From the NCBI GenBank assembly GCA_958415525.1, contig CATYZE010000026.1:1-34543 (forward strand): a DNA stretch of 34,543 nt. The letters run 5' to 3'. This DNA comes from an uncultured Collinsella sp. (GTDB taxonomy: Bacteria; Actinomycetota; Coriobacteriia; Coriobacteriales; Coriobacteriaceae). The position numbers and the translations under genes were made by a program. Below the pieces are notes generated by a model. It was not told where the DNA came from, ran no database searches, and was given only the letters and a program-made list of their open reading frames with translations. Positions 17,517-26,033 of this stretch are shown here, piece by piece (the first letter of the stretch is position 1; each line of letters starts with the position of its first letter).

Positions 17517-18787
17517 TGAAACAGACCACGAACACCGCTGCTACCACGCTCGAGCAGGTTAATGCGATGCCTGCTGCCACTTGGGGTTGGCTCAAGATGA
17601 ACCAGACCAAGCTTGAGCTTTCGGACGAGCTTGCCGTCGCTCCTGCCGAGGCCGTCGAGGTCGAGGGCTTGGACGAGCAGTTCCGCGGTGCTGCCGACAC
17701 CTTCGACGCCGCCATGAACGCCATGGCCGAGCGCTTCCCCGAGCGCCGCGCCTCCGCCCCCGGTGATGCCGCCGACCGCGCCCGCATCACGCCCGAGACC
17801 GAGCTCGACGTGCCCGCCACCTCTGTCTACCAGGCCTGCGCCATTAAGCTCGAGGAGGAGCTCTCCCCCGCTGAAGCCTTCGAAACCGGCATGGGCGAGG
17901 CTGCCTACGCCTACATGGCCGAGCACGCTACCAAGCGCATCGTCATCGATGTGCCCGCATACAAGCACGCCACGGTTACCGTGCGCGTGAGCGGTGTCGA
18001 TACCGCCGCGGCCATCGCCGCCATCGACGTCGTCGCCCGTCCGCAGGCAACGCTCGACCTGCAGATCGCCCTGGACTCCCCCGTTGCTGGCGAGGGTGTC
18101 GTGGGCTCCGTGCTGCGCGTCTGCGCCCACGAGTACGCCACCGTCAACGTGACCTGCACGCAGACACTCGACGACAGCTGGATCGCACTCGACGACACCG
18201 GTCTGTTCCTGGACGAGGGCGCGCGCGTCAACGTGCAGCACACCGTCCTGGGTGCCGGCGCCAGCGCCACCGGCCTTGCCGGCGACCTGCTGGGCGACAC
18301 TGCCAAGGTGACCATCGATACCGATTACCTGGGCGCCCGCCAGCAGGTGCGCGACTTTAACTACGAGCTGCGCCACCGCGGTCGCAAGACCGAGTGCGAG
18401 ATCGACGCCAACGGCGTGCTGACCGGCACGTCCAAGAAGGTCTACCGCGGCACCATCGACCTCGTACACGGCTGCAAGGGCGCGACCGGCACCGAGCGCG
18501 AAACCGTGCTGCTGGCCAACAAGGGCGTCGACAACAAGACCGTCCCCGTCATCCTGTGCGACGAGGACGACGTCGCCGGCAACCACGGCGCCACGATCGG
18601 TCACGTCCGCGACGAGCAGCTATTCTACCTCGCCTGCCGCGGCCTTGACCAAAACGCCGCCGAGGACCTGTTCATCCGTGCCAAGCTGGAGGACGCCGCG
18701 CTTTCCGCCACTGACGAGCGCACCCGCGCCGCCGTCGTCCGCCTAGGCAACAACCTGATCGACAACTTTGAAGAGGAGCTCGCATGA
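17516..18787 (+). CDS. SufD, Fe-S scaffold subunit
   Basis: About 423 residues. The C-terminal half carries the SufB/D beta-helix pattern: VRDFNYELRHRG, VYRGTIDLVHG, GNHGATIGHVRDEQLFYLACRG. The N-terminus is divergent and alanine-rich, as is usual for SufD. It pairs with SufB and SufC in the cytoplasmic scaffold. The start is the ATG at 17516, within TAATG with sufB. The ORF is open much further upstream only because of GC bias. The stop overlaps the sufS start by four bases (ATGA). Confidence 0.93.
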   Translation: MKQTTNTAATTLEQVNAMPAATWGWLKMNQTKLELSDELAVAPAEAVEVEGLDEQFRGAADTFDAAMNAMAERFPERRASAPGDAADRARITPETELDVPATSVYQACAIKLEEELSPAEAFETGMGEAAYAYMAEHATKRIVIDVPAYKHATVTVRVSGVDTAAAIAAIDVVARPQATLDLQIALDSPVAGEGVVGSVLRVCAHEYATVNVTCTQTLDDSWIALDDTGLFLDEGARVNVQHTVLGAGASATGLAGDLLGDTAKVTIDTDYLGARQQVRDFNYELRHRGRKTECEIDANGVLTGTSKKVYRGTIDLVHGCKGATGTERETVLLANKGVDNKTVPVILCDEDDVAGNHGATIGHVRDEQLFYLACRGLDQNAAEDLFIRAKLEDAALSATDERTRAAVVRLGNNLIDNFEEELA

Positions 18788-20109
18788 TCGACACCGAGCA
18801 CGTTAAATGCGACACCTGTACTGCCCCCGAGCCCATGGAGCTCGACGCCAGCGACGAGGCTTCGCGCGGCTGGCCCACCGTGGACATCGAGACCAACCCC
18901 TACAAGGGCCAGTTCCCGCTGTTCCAGCAGCACCCCGAGATCGCCTTCCTCGATAGCGCCGCCACCGCGCAGCGCCCTGCCTGTGTGCTCGACGCCGAGC
19001 GCGACTTCTATCAGCGCATGAACGCCAACCCCCTGCGCGGCCTGTACTCGCTGTCCGTCGAGGCCACCGAGGCCATCGCGAAGGTCCGCCAGCAAATCGC
19101 CGACGTCATCGGCGCCACCCAGGCCAACGAGGTCGTCTTCACCCGCAACACGAGCGAGTCGCTCAACCTGGTCGCCAAGAGCTTTGCGCCCACAGTGCTC
19201 GAACCGGGCGACGAGGTCGTCATCACCATCATGGAGCACCACTCCAACCTGATTCCGTGGCAGCAGGTCTGCCGCGAGACCGGTGCCAAGCTCGTCTACC
19301 TCTACCCCACCAAGACCGGCCAGCTCACCACCGAGGAGGTTCTTGCCAAGGTTGGCCCCAAGACCAAGATCTTGGCCGTGGGACAGGTCTCCAACGTGCT
19401 GGGCGTCGAGAACCCGGTCAAGAACCTCGGCAAGCTCGTGCACAAGTACGGCGGCCATCTGGTCGTCGACGGCGCGCAGTCGCTGCCGCACATGCCGGTC
19501 GATGTGGCCGATCTGGGCGCCGACTTCTTTGCCTTTAGCGCACACAAGGCCATGGGCCCCATGGGCATCGGCGTGCTGTGGGGCAAGATGGACCTGCTCA
19601 ACGCCATGCCGCCCATGCTTACCGGCGGCGAGATGATCGATTCGGTCACCGAGCAGGACGCCGTCTGGGCGCCCGTCCCCGAGAAGTTCGAGGCCGGCAC
19701 GCAGGACGCCGCCGGCATCTTCGCCACGGGCGCCGCACTCGATTACCTGGTCAACACGGTGGGTTACGAGAACATCCAGGCACGCGAGCAGGCACTCGTC
19801 CATTATCTGATGGGCGAGCTCATGCAGCTCGACTTTGTCCAGATCATCGGCTCGATCTACTGGGACAACCACCACGGCGTCGTGAGCTTTAACGTCAAGG
19901 GCATCCACCCGCACGACGTCGCGAGCATCATGGACATGGACGGCGTCTGCATTCGCGCCGGCCACCACTGCGCGCAGCCGCTGCTCACCTGGTTGGGCGT
20001 CGAGAACCTTGCCTGCTGCCGCGCCAGCGTGGCCTTCTACAACGACAAGGCCGACATCGACAAGTTCATCACCGGCCTGCATCACGTTTGGAGCACGTTC
20101 AATGGGTAA
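18784..20109 (+). CDS. SufS, group II cysteine desulfurase
   Basis: A 441-residue PLP enzyme that removes sulfur from cysteine as a persulfide for cluster assembly. Seen are LDSAATAQRP, the EHHSN substrate and cofactor region at 151-155, DGAQS at 229-233, the PLP lysine K255 in AHKAMGP, and the active-site loop RAGHHCAQP with catalytic Cys396. It has an N-terminal extension of about 30 residues with two cysteines (CDTC) that is not typical. The start overlaps the sufD stop, and the stop overlaps sufU by eight bases. Confidence 0.95.
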   Translation: MIDTEHVKCDTCTAPEPMELDASDEASRGWPTVDIETNPYKGQFPLFQQHPEIAFLDSAATAQRPACVLDAERDFYQRMNANPLRGLYSLSVEATEAIAKVRQQIADVIGATQANEVVFTRNTSESLNLVAKSFAPTVLEPGDEVVITIMEHHSNLIPWQQVCRETGAKLVYLYPTKTGQLTTEEVLAKVGPKTKILAVGQVSNVLGVENPVKNLGKLVHKYGGHLVVDGAQSLPHMPVDVADLGADFFAFSAHKAMGPMGIGVLWGKMDLLNAMPPMLTGGEMIDSVTEQDAVWAPVPEKFEAGTQDAAGIFATGAALDYLVNTVGYENIQAREQALVHYLMGELMQLDFVQIIGSIYWDNHHGVVSFNVKGIHPHDVASIMDMDGVCIRAGHHCAQPLLTWLGVENLACCRASVAFYNDKADIDKFITGLHHVWSTFNG

Positions 20110-20536
20110 TCTGTACACCTCTACCACATTTATGGAGCACAACTCGCACCCCGACTACAAGTACGAGATGGATGCCCCCACGCACGAGCACGACGGCATC
20201 AACCCCAGCTGCGGAGACGAGCTCACCTTACAGCTACGTGTCGAGAACAACGTGATCGAGGAGGCCTCCTTTACCGGCCACGGCTGTGCCATCAGCCAGG
20301 CCAGCGCCGATATTATGGCCGACCTCATCACCGGCGAGACCGTCGAGGAAGCTCGCCGCCTGGCAGAGCTCTTCCTCGCCATGATCCGCGGCGAGCAGCT
20401 CTCCGAGGAAGACCTGGAAGACCTGGACGAAGCCGCCCAGCTCCAGGACATCTCGCACATGCCCGCCCGCGTCAAATGCGCCGAGCTCGCCTGGCGCACC
20501 CTCGACGGCATGCTCACGGGACAAAATAATCAGTAG
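20102..20536 (+). CDS. SufU, sulfur-transfer partner of SufS
   Basis: A 144-residue IscU-like protein. The zinc and sulfur-acceptor ligands of SufU are visible: Cys37 and Asp39 in SCGDE, Cys62 in GHGCAIS, and Cys126 in RVKCAEL. In SUF systems of Gram-positive type SufU accepts persulfide from SufS and hands it to SufBCD. The ATG lies inside the last codons of sufS. The left arm of an inverted repeat (20518-20525) is within its last codons. It closes the operon ahead of a terminator. Confidence 0.93.
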   Translation: MGNLYTSTTFMEHNSHPDYKYEMDAPTHEHDGINPSCGDELTLQLRVENNVIEEASFTGHGCAISQASADIMADLITGETVEEARRLAELFLAMIRGEQLSEEDLEDLDEAAQLQDISHMPARVKCAELAWRTLDGMLTGQNNQ

Positions 20537-20546
20537 TATTTGTCCC
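20518..20546. repeat. Inverted repeat at the end of sufU
   Basis: Arms GGGACAAA (20518-20525) and TTTGTCCC (20539-20546) with a 13-base spacer span the sufU stop codon. The arms match those of the repeat at 15091-15118, and both copies continue as CAAAT after the right arm. It could be an mRNA stem-loop or a protein site. Confidence 0.5.
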
Positions 20547-20564
20547 AAATCTTAAGAATTTTGT

Positions 20565-20601
20565 TGGCCGAATCACTTGACAAGAGTGGTTCGGCCATTT
20601 T
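20565..20601 (+). terminator. Terminator of the suf operon
   Basis: TGGCCGAATCACT (20565-20577) pairs with AGTGGTTCGGCCA (20585-20597), a 13-bp stem with one G-U pair and a 7-base loop, followed by TTTT. It lies 29 bases past the sufU stop. Confidence 0.75.
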
Positions 20602-21402
20602 CTATTCCGAGCCCTCAGCCTGAGCATTCACCCGCGCATAAGCGCGCACGATACGAGAGACGGTACTCTTGCTGATTCCCGTATACCGTTCGATCTCGCG
20701 CACCGTGTAGCCGCCATCGTGCAGGGCGAAAACGATTCCGTCTCGCCGCGAGGGTGCTACGGTCTTGAGTTCGTTGAGCGGCACACCCAGGCGCTTCGCC
20801 ATCTTGTCGGCAAACGCACGCCGCTCCCACTCTGTCTCATCCATATCGTGAATCACCGGATCGGAACCATCGGGCATCGACAGAGAATAATCCAGAAACC
20901 CCTTGGCAGACTCAAAGAGCTCGAGCACACAAGAAGGGTCCGAAAATCCCCTCGTCGTATCGTTGTCGTACGCTCTCAGATACTCGGCAAAGCTGCTCCA
21001 GGGATAACGCTCGATCAGGGCGATACCCGCCTCCTGCGGATTAGCGTGAACATAGCGAATGGCAGCCATTAGATAACGGTCGGTATCGAGCGAGCGCCGG
21101 TCAAAACGGTTCTGGAACAGATGACCCGTGCGCCCCGTGCGTTTATTGAACCGCCGCGCGTACGTCAAAAGCAGCCGGTGCATCGCCGCGCTCATCGCGT
21201 CCTCGTAATCTGCAAGCACCAGATGCACGTGATTGCCCATAAGGCACCAGGCGATAACCGTCACGCCCGCCTCGCGGCAGCACTCGCGCATCAGCTCCAA
21301 AAACTCCCACCGGTCTTCATCGCCCTCAAAGATGAGCTGCTTGCCCACACCGCGGGCACAGACATGGTAAAAGCCGGTAACCGTTCTCCAAACGCGCTGC
21401 AT
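20602..21402 (-). CDS. Y1 (HUH) transposase, RAYT-like, with C-terminal HTH
   Basis: About 266 residues from the ATG at 21402, preceded by GGGAG. Reading frame further upstream is open but lacks a site. The Y1 transposase core shows the HUH motif in GNHVHLVL and the RYVHANPQEAG region typical of REP-associated tyrosine transposases. The C-terminal VREIERYTGISKSTVSRIV is a helix-turn-helix, found in a subset of this group. Such proteins nick single-stranded DNA at palindromes. No terminal palindromes flanking this gene were recognised, so it looks like a domesticated single-copy RAYT rather than an insertion sequence. It is convergent with suf. Confidence 0.8.
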   Translation of the reverse strand: MQRVWRTVTGFYHVCARGVGKQLIFEGDEDRWEFLELMRECCREAGVTVIAWCLMGNHVHLVLADYEDAMSAAMHRLLLTYARRFNKRTGRTGHLFQNRFDRRSLDTDRYLMAAIRYVHANPQEAGIALIERYPWSSFAEYLRAYDNDTTRGFSDPSCVLELFESAKGFLDYSLSMPDGSDPVIHDMDETEWERRAFADKMAKRLGVPLNELKTVAPSRRDGIVFALHDGGYTVREIERYTGISKSTVSRIVRAYARVNAQAEGSE

Positions 21403-21805
21403 GGCGCTCCCTTCGCCGGGATCTGATTGCCATCCAATACAGCACGATTGAAGCGTGCCATCAAAACATTCACGCAAAACAATACACTCGCGCGGCCAAA
21501 GGCAGTAAACGGGCGGCGAACGGCACCGTTGCAACAGGTCAGACCCCGCAACGCATACAAGAGCTGACCAAAAGCTTGCCCAAGACGAACCCCCTCTACG
21601 GAAGTTCGCGACCACAGAACATATAGTTAAACCGTTTCAATTAAAACTTCCGGACTTCTCGCTACGAAAACTGAGCCGTTCGCCGAATATTCCGTGCATT
21701 TCGCGGTATTATAGGGGCTGCATGTCATGTCCCTTTCGAAGGGTCGACCGGCAATCGCCAGCCACGACCCCCAGACGGGACGCCAACACGATAGAGAGGA
21801 GAGGC
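21403..21805. other. Divergent intergenic region before the scaffold/GGGtGRT pair
   Basis: 403 bases with no supported gene. A weak -10-like TATTAT lies at 21707-21712 without a good -35. Just after it is a short palindrome, CCCTTTCGAAGGG. AGGAGAGGC at the right end is the ribosome site for the gene at 21806. No known riboswitch was recognised. Confidence 0.4.
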
Positions 21806-22540
21806 ATGCAGTACTCACAGGAAGTGGAGAACATGTGCCCCGTTGCCAAGGGTGCATACCACGGCCCCGCACCCATCCCCGAGGAGGGCAAGTGGGTCCA
21901 GGCTAAGGAGATTTCCGACATCTCCGGTCTTACGCACGGTGTGGGTTGGTGCGCACCTCAGCAGGGCGCCTGCAAGCTCACGCTGAACGTCAAGGACGGC
22001 ATCATCGAGGAGGCCCTCGTTGAGACCATCGGCTGCTCGGGCATGACCCACTCTGCCGCCATGGCTTCCGAGATCCTTCCCGGTAAGACCATCCTCGAGG
22101 CCCTCAACACCGACCTCGTTTGCGACGCCATCAACGTTGCTATGCGCGAGATCTTCCTGCAGATCGTTTACGGCCGCAGCCAGACCGCGTTCTCCGAGGG
22201 CGGCCTGCCCGTGGGCGCCTCCCTCGACGACCTCGGCAAGGGCCTTCGCTCGCAGGTCGGTACCATGTTCGGCACCAAGGCCAAGGGCGCTCGTTACCTC
22301 GAGCTCGCTCAGGGCTACGTCACCCGCATGGCTCTCAACGACAAGAACGAGATCATCGCGTTCGAGTTCCTGAACCTCGGTAAGTTCACCGACGCCGTCA
22401 AGGCCGGCAAGACCCCCGAGGAGGCCATCGCTGGCGCTATGGGCCACTATGGTCAGTGGGAGAATGCTGCCAAGTACATCGACCCGCGCACCGACGAGGA
22501 GACTCACTCCGTCGCCAGCGTGTTCCCGGTTCACGAGTAG
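21806..22540 (+). CDS. NifU/IscU-like scaffold protein paired with GGGtGRT
   Basis: A 244-residue protein. The middle segment ETIGCSGMTHSAAMASE and the following LPGKTILEAL resemble the cysteine-and-helix layout of IscU/NifU scaffold N-domains, but only partly. An N-terminal cysteine (NMCPVAKG) and WCAPQQGAC add possible ligands. This protein is regularly found next to GGGtGRT proteins and is annotated as an iron-sulfur scaffold. Its real substrate is not established. AGGAGAGGC precedes the ATG, and the next gene starts 19 bases after the stop. Confidence 0.75.
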   Translation: MQYSQEVENMCPVAKGAYHGPAPIPEEGKWVQAKEISDISGLTHGVGWCAPQQGACKLTLNVKDGIIEEALVETIGCSGMTHSAAMASEILPGKTILEALNTDLVCDAINVAMREIFLQIVYGRSQTAFSEGGLPVGASLDDLGKGLRSQVGTMFGTKAKGARYLELAQGYVTRMALNDKNEIIAFEFLNLGKFTDAVKAGKTPEEAIAGAMGHYGQWENAAKYIDPRTDEETHSVASVFPVHE

Positions 22541-22558
22541 AAAGGGAGGGAAATAACT

Positions 22559-23563
22559 ATGACTGTTACGTTCGAAGGTTACGAGCGCCGCGCTGACAAG
22601 ATCAACAAGTGCCTCGCCGACAACAGCATCGCCTCCCTCGAGGAAGCTCTGCAGATCTGCACCGACAAGGGCTTCAACCCGCGTGAGATCGTCAACAACA
22701 CCCAGTCCATCGCCTTCCAGAACGCCGAGTGGGCCTACACCCTCGGTTGCGCTCTCGCTGTCAAGCGTGGCGCCAAGACCGCTTCTGAGGCTGCCGCCAT
22801 CATCGGCGAGGGCATCCAGGCCTTCACCGTTCCCGGCTCCGTTGCCGAGGACCGCAAGGTCGGTCTGGGCCACGGCAACCTGGGCGCTATGCTGCTCTCT
22901 GACGACACCGAGTGCTTCGCCTTCCTGGCCGGCCATGAGTCCTTCGCTGCCGCTGAGGGCGCTATCGGCCTGGCTCTGAACGCCAACAAGGCTCGCAAGA
23001 AGCCGCTGCGCGTCATCCTCAACGGTCTGGGCAAGGACGCAGCCCAGATCATCGCCCGCATCAACGGCTTCACCTATGTGAAGACCCAGTTCGACTACTA
23101 CACGGGCGAGCTCAAGGTCGTCGAGACCATCCCCTACTCCGATGGTCCCCGCGCTGCCGTTAACTGCTACGGCTCCGACGACGTCCGCGAGGGCGTTGCC
23201 ATCATGTGGCACGAGAACGTCGACATCTCGATCACCGGTAACTCCACCAACCCCACGCGCTTCCAGCACCCCGTCGCTGGCACCTACAAGAAGGAGCGCC
23301 TCGAGGCTGGCAAGAAGTACTTCTCCGTCGCTTCTGGTGGCGGCACTGGCCGTACCCTGCACCCGGACAACATGGGCGCCGGCCCTGCCTCTTACGGCAT
23401 GACCGACACCATGGGCCGTATGCACTCCGACGCCCAGTTCGCCGGTTCTTCCTCCGTGCCTGCGCACGTCGACATGATGGGTCTCATCGGCATGGGCAAC
23501 AACCCCATGGTCGGTGCCACCGTCGCCTGCGCTGTCGCCGTCGAAGAGGCCCTCAAGGCCTAA
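22559..23563 (+). CDS. GGGtGRT protein
   Basis: A 334-residue protein of the family named after its conserved motif, seen here as SGGGTGRTLHPDNMG, with GHGNLGAMLL and MADTMGRMH-like TDTMGRMHSD also present. The biochemical function is unknown. The constant neighbour is the NifU-like protein just upstream, which suggests metal-cluster or redox chemistry. GGGAGGG lies about eight bases before the ATG. Codon use is strongly biased, suggesting high expression. A terminator follows. Confidence 0.88.
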   Translation: MTVTFEGYERRADKINKCLADNSIASLEEALQICTDKGFNPREIVNNTQSIAFQNAEWAYTLGCALAVKRGAKTASEAAAIIGEGIQAFTVPGSVAEDRKVGLGHGNLGAMLLSDDTECFAFLAGHESFAAAEGAIGLALNANKARKKPLRVILNGLGKDAAQIIARINGFTYVKTQFDYYTGELKVVETIPYSDGPRAAVNCYGSDDVREGVAIMWHENVDISITGNSTNPTRFQHPVAGTYKKERLEAGKKYFSVASGGGTGRTLHPDNMGAGPASYGMTDTMGRMHSDAQFAGSSSVPAHVDMMGLIGMGNNPMVGATVACAVAVEEALKA

Positions 23564-23598
23564 TCGCGCCCACGCGATGCTCATATAGTTGAGCTTAG

Positions 23599-23631
23599 GA
23601 GCCGCTATCCACCCGGGTAGCGGCTCTTTTT
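23599..23631 (+). terminator. Terminator after the GGGtGRT gene
   Basis: GAGCCGCTATCC (23599-23610) pairs with GGGTAGCGGCTC (23615-23626), a 12-bp stem with one G-U pair and a 4-base loop, then five T. Confidence 0.85.
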
Positions 23632-23819
23632 GTTTGCACTGTCGCAGGGTAGCCAATGCCGATATATCAGTTGGAGCGAAATACGAGATGTGATGAGACG
23701 GAGCGTCAGAACGTCCATGACGCCCACCTGCCATATGTGCCCTTTACCGATTTGCCGAGTCTTTGCGGCCCCATTGCCGATCACCCGTGCGACAATGCGC
23801 CGAACGAGAAAGGAATCCG

Positions 23820-25346
23820 ATGGAATCGACTGATGTACTGGTAATTGGATCTGGCATTGCGGGCCTTTGCGCCGCCATCGAAGCGGCACGCACGGGTGCA
23901 ACCGTCACTGTGGCAAGCGCCGGCAAGACTATGAGTGGATCGAGCTTCTTCCCCGGAACCTGGGGCTTAGGGCTTATCGGACCCGTTAACGAAGACGACG
24001 AACAAGACCTCATCGACACCATCCAGACCGTCGGCGGCGGTGTCGCCGACCCCGAGCTCGTCCAGACGTTCGTCCACGGTATTCCTCAGGCCATCCAATG
24101 GCTCGAGCAGGATCTAGGTGTTGAGCTCCAGCGTCCGCAAAGTGCCGAGAGCGCTCAACAAAAGCAGTTTATCCCCTGCTTTGACCACAAGACGCGCATG
24201 TGGCGCGGCCTCACCCGCAAGCCCCTTGAGGACGCTCTGACGACCCGGATCGAGTCGCTCGGTATTCGCCTGCTTCCCTGCCATGAGCTTATCGACCTTG
24301 TTGAAGATACGGACGGCAGGATCACCGGCGCCGTGCTCTACGACCTCACCAAAGATCGAATCGTGCCCTTTGCTGCCAAGGCCACGATCATTGCTGCGGG
24401 CGGCACGGGTGGCCTGTTCGAGCGCAGTCTCACTTCCGCCGACGTGCTCAGCTCATCACAGGCTATCGCGCTGGCGCACGGTGCGTCCCTTACTAATATA
24501 GAGTTCATGCAGATGATGCCCGGCTTTATCGAGCCCAAGCGAAACCTTGTTTTTAACGAGAAGACCTGGCGCTACGTCAAGTTCGACCAGCCGGTCGATA
24601 TCGCCGACGATAAGCTCGACGATCTGCTCGAGCAGCGCTCCGGATATGGTCCTTTCACCTCGCGCTTGGCCTCCCGCGCCATCGACCTCATCATAGATCA
24701 GGCAGGTGCAGAGGGCCTGGCGCTCCACTATGACTTCCCCCGCGAGGATGTCCCCGAGTTTGTGCAGACCTTTGCCACCTGGCTACAAGACGAGCACGGC
24801 ATCGCGCCGACCGACGAGATGCGCGTGGCGATGTATGCCCACGCCGCCAACGGCGGTATCAAAATCGACAAGACCGCGTACACGGGCGTTGAGGGCCTCT
24901 ACGCCTGCGGTGAGGCAACAGGCGGCATGCACGGCGCCGACCGCATCGGAGGCTTATCGAGCGCCAACGGCATCGTGTTCGGACGGATTGCCGGCGCATC
25001 GGCGGCGCAGGCGGCACAGGACGCCCCTGAGACGCTCCTGAAGACAGATATCGCCCTCCCCCAGCGCGGCCTCGCCAAGGCAGATGCAGAGCGCCTGACA
25101 CGCAGCCTCAAACGCACGATGAGTACCTACTGCATGATCAACCGTACCGAGTCGGGCCTGTCCTCGGCGTTGCATGAACTTGAAGGTCTGAAGTCCGAAT
25201 CCGAAGCCTTGAGAATGCAAAACGCCCAGGACAGCGAAATCGCGGCCCTCGCTCGCCTGCAATCGCAGGTGCTGCTGGCAACCGAAATGATCAAAGCCAT
25301 GCGCAAACGAACCGAAAGCCTCGGATCGCACTACCGAGCGGACTAA
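23820..25346 (+). CDS. L-aspartate oxidase / fumarate reductase-like flavoprotein
   Basis: A 508-residue FAD protein of the NadB/SdhA/FrdA group. An N-terminal dinucleotide fold GSGIAG (10-15), HGASLTNIEFMQ, AANGGIKID, GLYACGEATGGMHGADRIGG and a C-terminal helical domain ending TESLGSHYRAD are all family signs. NadB would oxidise L-aspartate to iminoaspartate for NAD synthesis, but nadA and nadC are not adjacent. A soluble fumarate reductase-like or other dehydrogenase role is also possible. ATG 23820 has AAGGA upstream, and the longer frame from 23763 does not. Similar length to NadB. It is a single-gene unit. Confidence 0.78.
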   Translation: MESTDVLVIGSGIAGLCAAIEAARTGATVTVASAGKTMSGSSFFPGTWGLGLIGPVNEDDEQDLIDTIQTVGGGVADPELVQTFVHGIPQAIQWLEQDLGVELQRPQSAESAQQKQFIPCFDHKTRMWRGLTRKPLEDALTTRIESLGIRLLPCHELIDLVEDTDGRITGAVLYDLTKDRIVPFAAKATIIAAGGTGGLFERSLTSADVLSSSQAIALAHGASLTNIEFMQMMPGFIEPKRNLVFNEKTWRYVKFDQPVDIADDKLDDLLEQRSGYGPFTSRLASRAIDLIIDQAGAEGLALHYDFPREDVPEFVQTFATWLQDEHGIAPTDEMRVAMYAHAANGGIKIDKTAYTGVEGLYACGEATGGMHGADRIGGLSSANGIVFGRIAGASAAQAAQDAPETLLKTDIALPQRGLAKADAERLTRSLKRTMSTYCMINRTESGLSSALHELEGLKSESEALRMQNAQDSEIAALARLQSQVLLATEMIKAMRKRTESLGSHYRAD

Positions 25347-25388
25347 GCTGGACACCGATCTAAAGCAGAACACAACAAATCGATATCT

Positions 25389-25424
25389 ATGGGCCCCGTG
25401 AGCTCGAAGTGGCACGGGGCCCAT
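25389..25424. other. Perfect 12-bp hairpin after the flavoprotein gene
   Basis: ATGGGCCCCGTG (25389-25400) and CACGGGGCCCAT (25413-25424) with a 12-base loop. It could terminate the flavoprotein transcript, but no T run follows on either strand. Confidence 0.4.
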
Positions 25425-25507
25425 TCGTGTCCGCACGACAGCGTATCCTTATCTTGAATGCAGAGCGGGAAAAGCCCGCGCAGACAATCGACCAGGATGG
25501 AAGAGAA

Positions 25508-26017
25508 ATGGACAGTAGAGATATCGAGAAGTGGCGCGTCGAACTTGATAGCTACGCCCATACGGAAGACGGTGTTGAGTATTGGCTCGCACGAGATTTA
25601 ATGGAACCCCTCGGATATACCCAATGGCGCAACTTCGAGACAGCGGTGAAAAGAGCCATGGCCTCGTGCGAAACTAATGAAATTCCTGTTGCCGCCCATT
25701 TTGCTGAAGCCAGCAAAATGGTAGACGCCGGTGTTGCAACGCGAGCCGTCAAGGACTACAAGTTAACGCGCTACGCATGCTATTTAATCGCCCAAAACGG
25801 AGACCCTAACAAACCGGAAATTGCACTCGCCCAGGCATACTTTGCCGTGCAGACACGCCGTCAGGAGCTTATAGAGCGACGCTGCGCAGGCGGCCGCTGC
25901 GGCGCTTCGCGCCTTGCGCGCTGCGCTGGCAAATGCTCGCGCATTTCCTCAGCTCCGCGCCCTTACGGGTTCGACCACATGCGAGGTCAACAAAAAAAGA
26001 CGGCCAACTTTCGCTGA
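25508..26017 (+). pseudogene. Truncated DinD-like protein
   Basis: The first 124 residues match DNA-damage-inducible protein D: DGVEYWLARDLMEPLGYTQW, KMVDAG, KDYKLTRYACYLIAQNGDP and IALAQAYFAVQTRRQELIE. Full-length DinD is roughly twice as long. From about base 25,880 the frame continues into an unrelated Cys/Arg-rich tail encoded by palindrome-rich DNA and stops at 26017, next to the tRNA terminator. GGAAGAG precedes the ATG. DinD is an SOS-regulated protein that affects RecA in E. coli. This copy is probably inactive. Confidence 0.75.
25880..25990. repeat. GC-rich palindrome cluster replacing the dinD 3' end
   Basis: Contains GGCGC-ttc-GCGCC (25901-25913) and AAATGC-tcgc-GCATTT (25931-25946) plus GCGGCCGC-like stretches. 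Composition differs sharply from the dinD part. It may be a dispersed repeat, but no second copy is visible in the window. Confidence 0.35.
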
Positions 26018-26023
26018 CCGTCT
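25992..26023 (-). terminator. Terminator of the tRNA-Lys locus
   Basis: On the minus strand an 11-bp stem (AGACGGTCAGC with GTTGGCCGTCT, wobble pairs included) around a GAAA tetraloop, followed by seven T. It lies 11 bases past the tRNA CCA end. Confidence 0.85.
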
Positions 26024-26033
26024 AAACATACTT

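Noticed and set aside
15813..20142. Several 400-500-residue antisense frames over the suf operon
   Set aside because: The sense strand encodes SufB, SufD and SufS with catalytic motifs. The antisense products are Val/Asp/Leu-rich shadows.
25389..25424. Strong intrinsic terminator call
   Set aside because: The stem is perfect but neither strand has a T run after it, so it is listed only as a hairpin.
25877..25990. CRISPR array or integron site
   Set aside because: The palindromes differ from each other and have no regular direct repeats or spacers.
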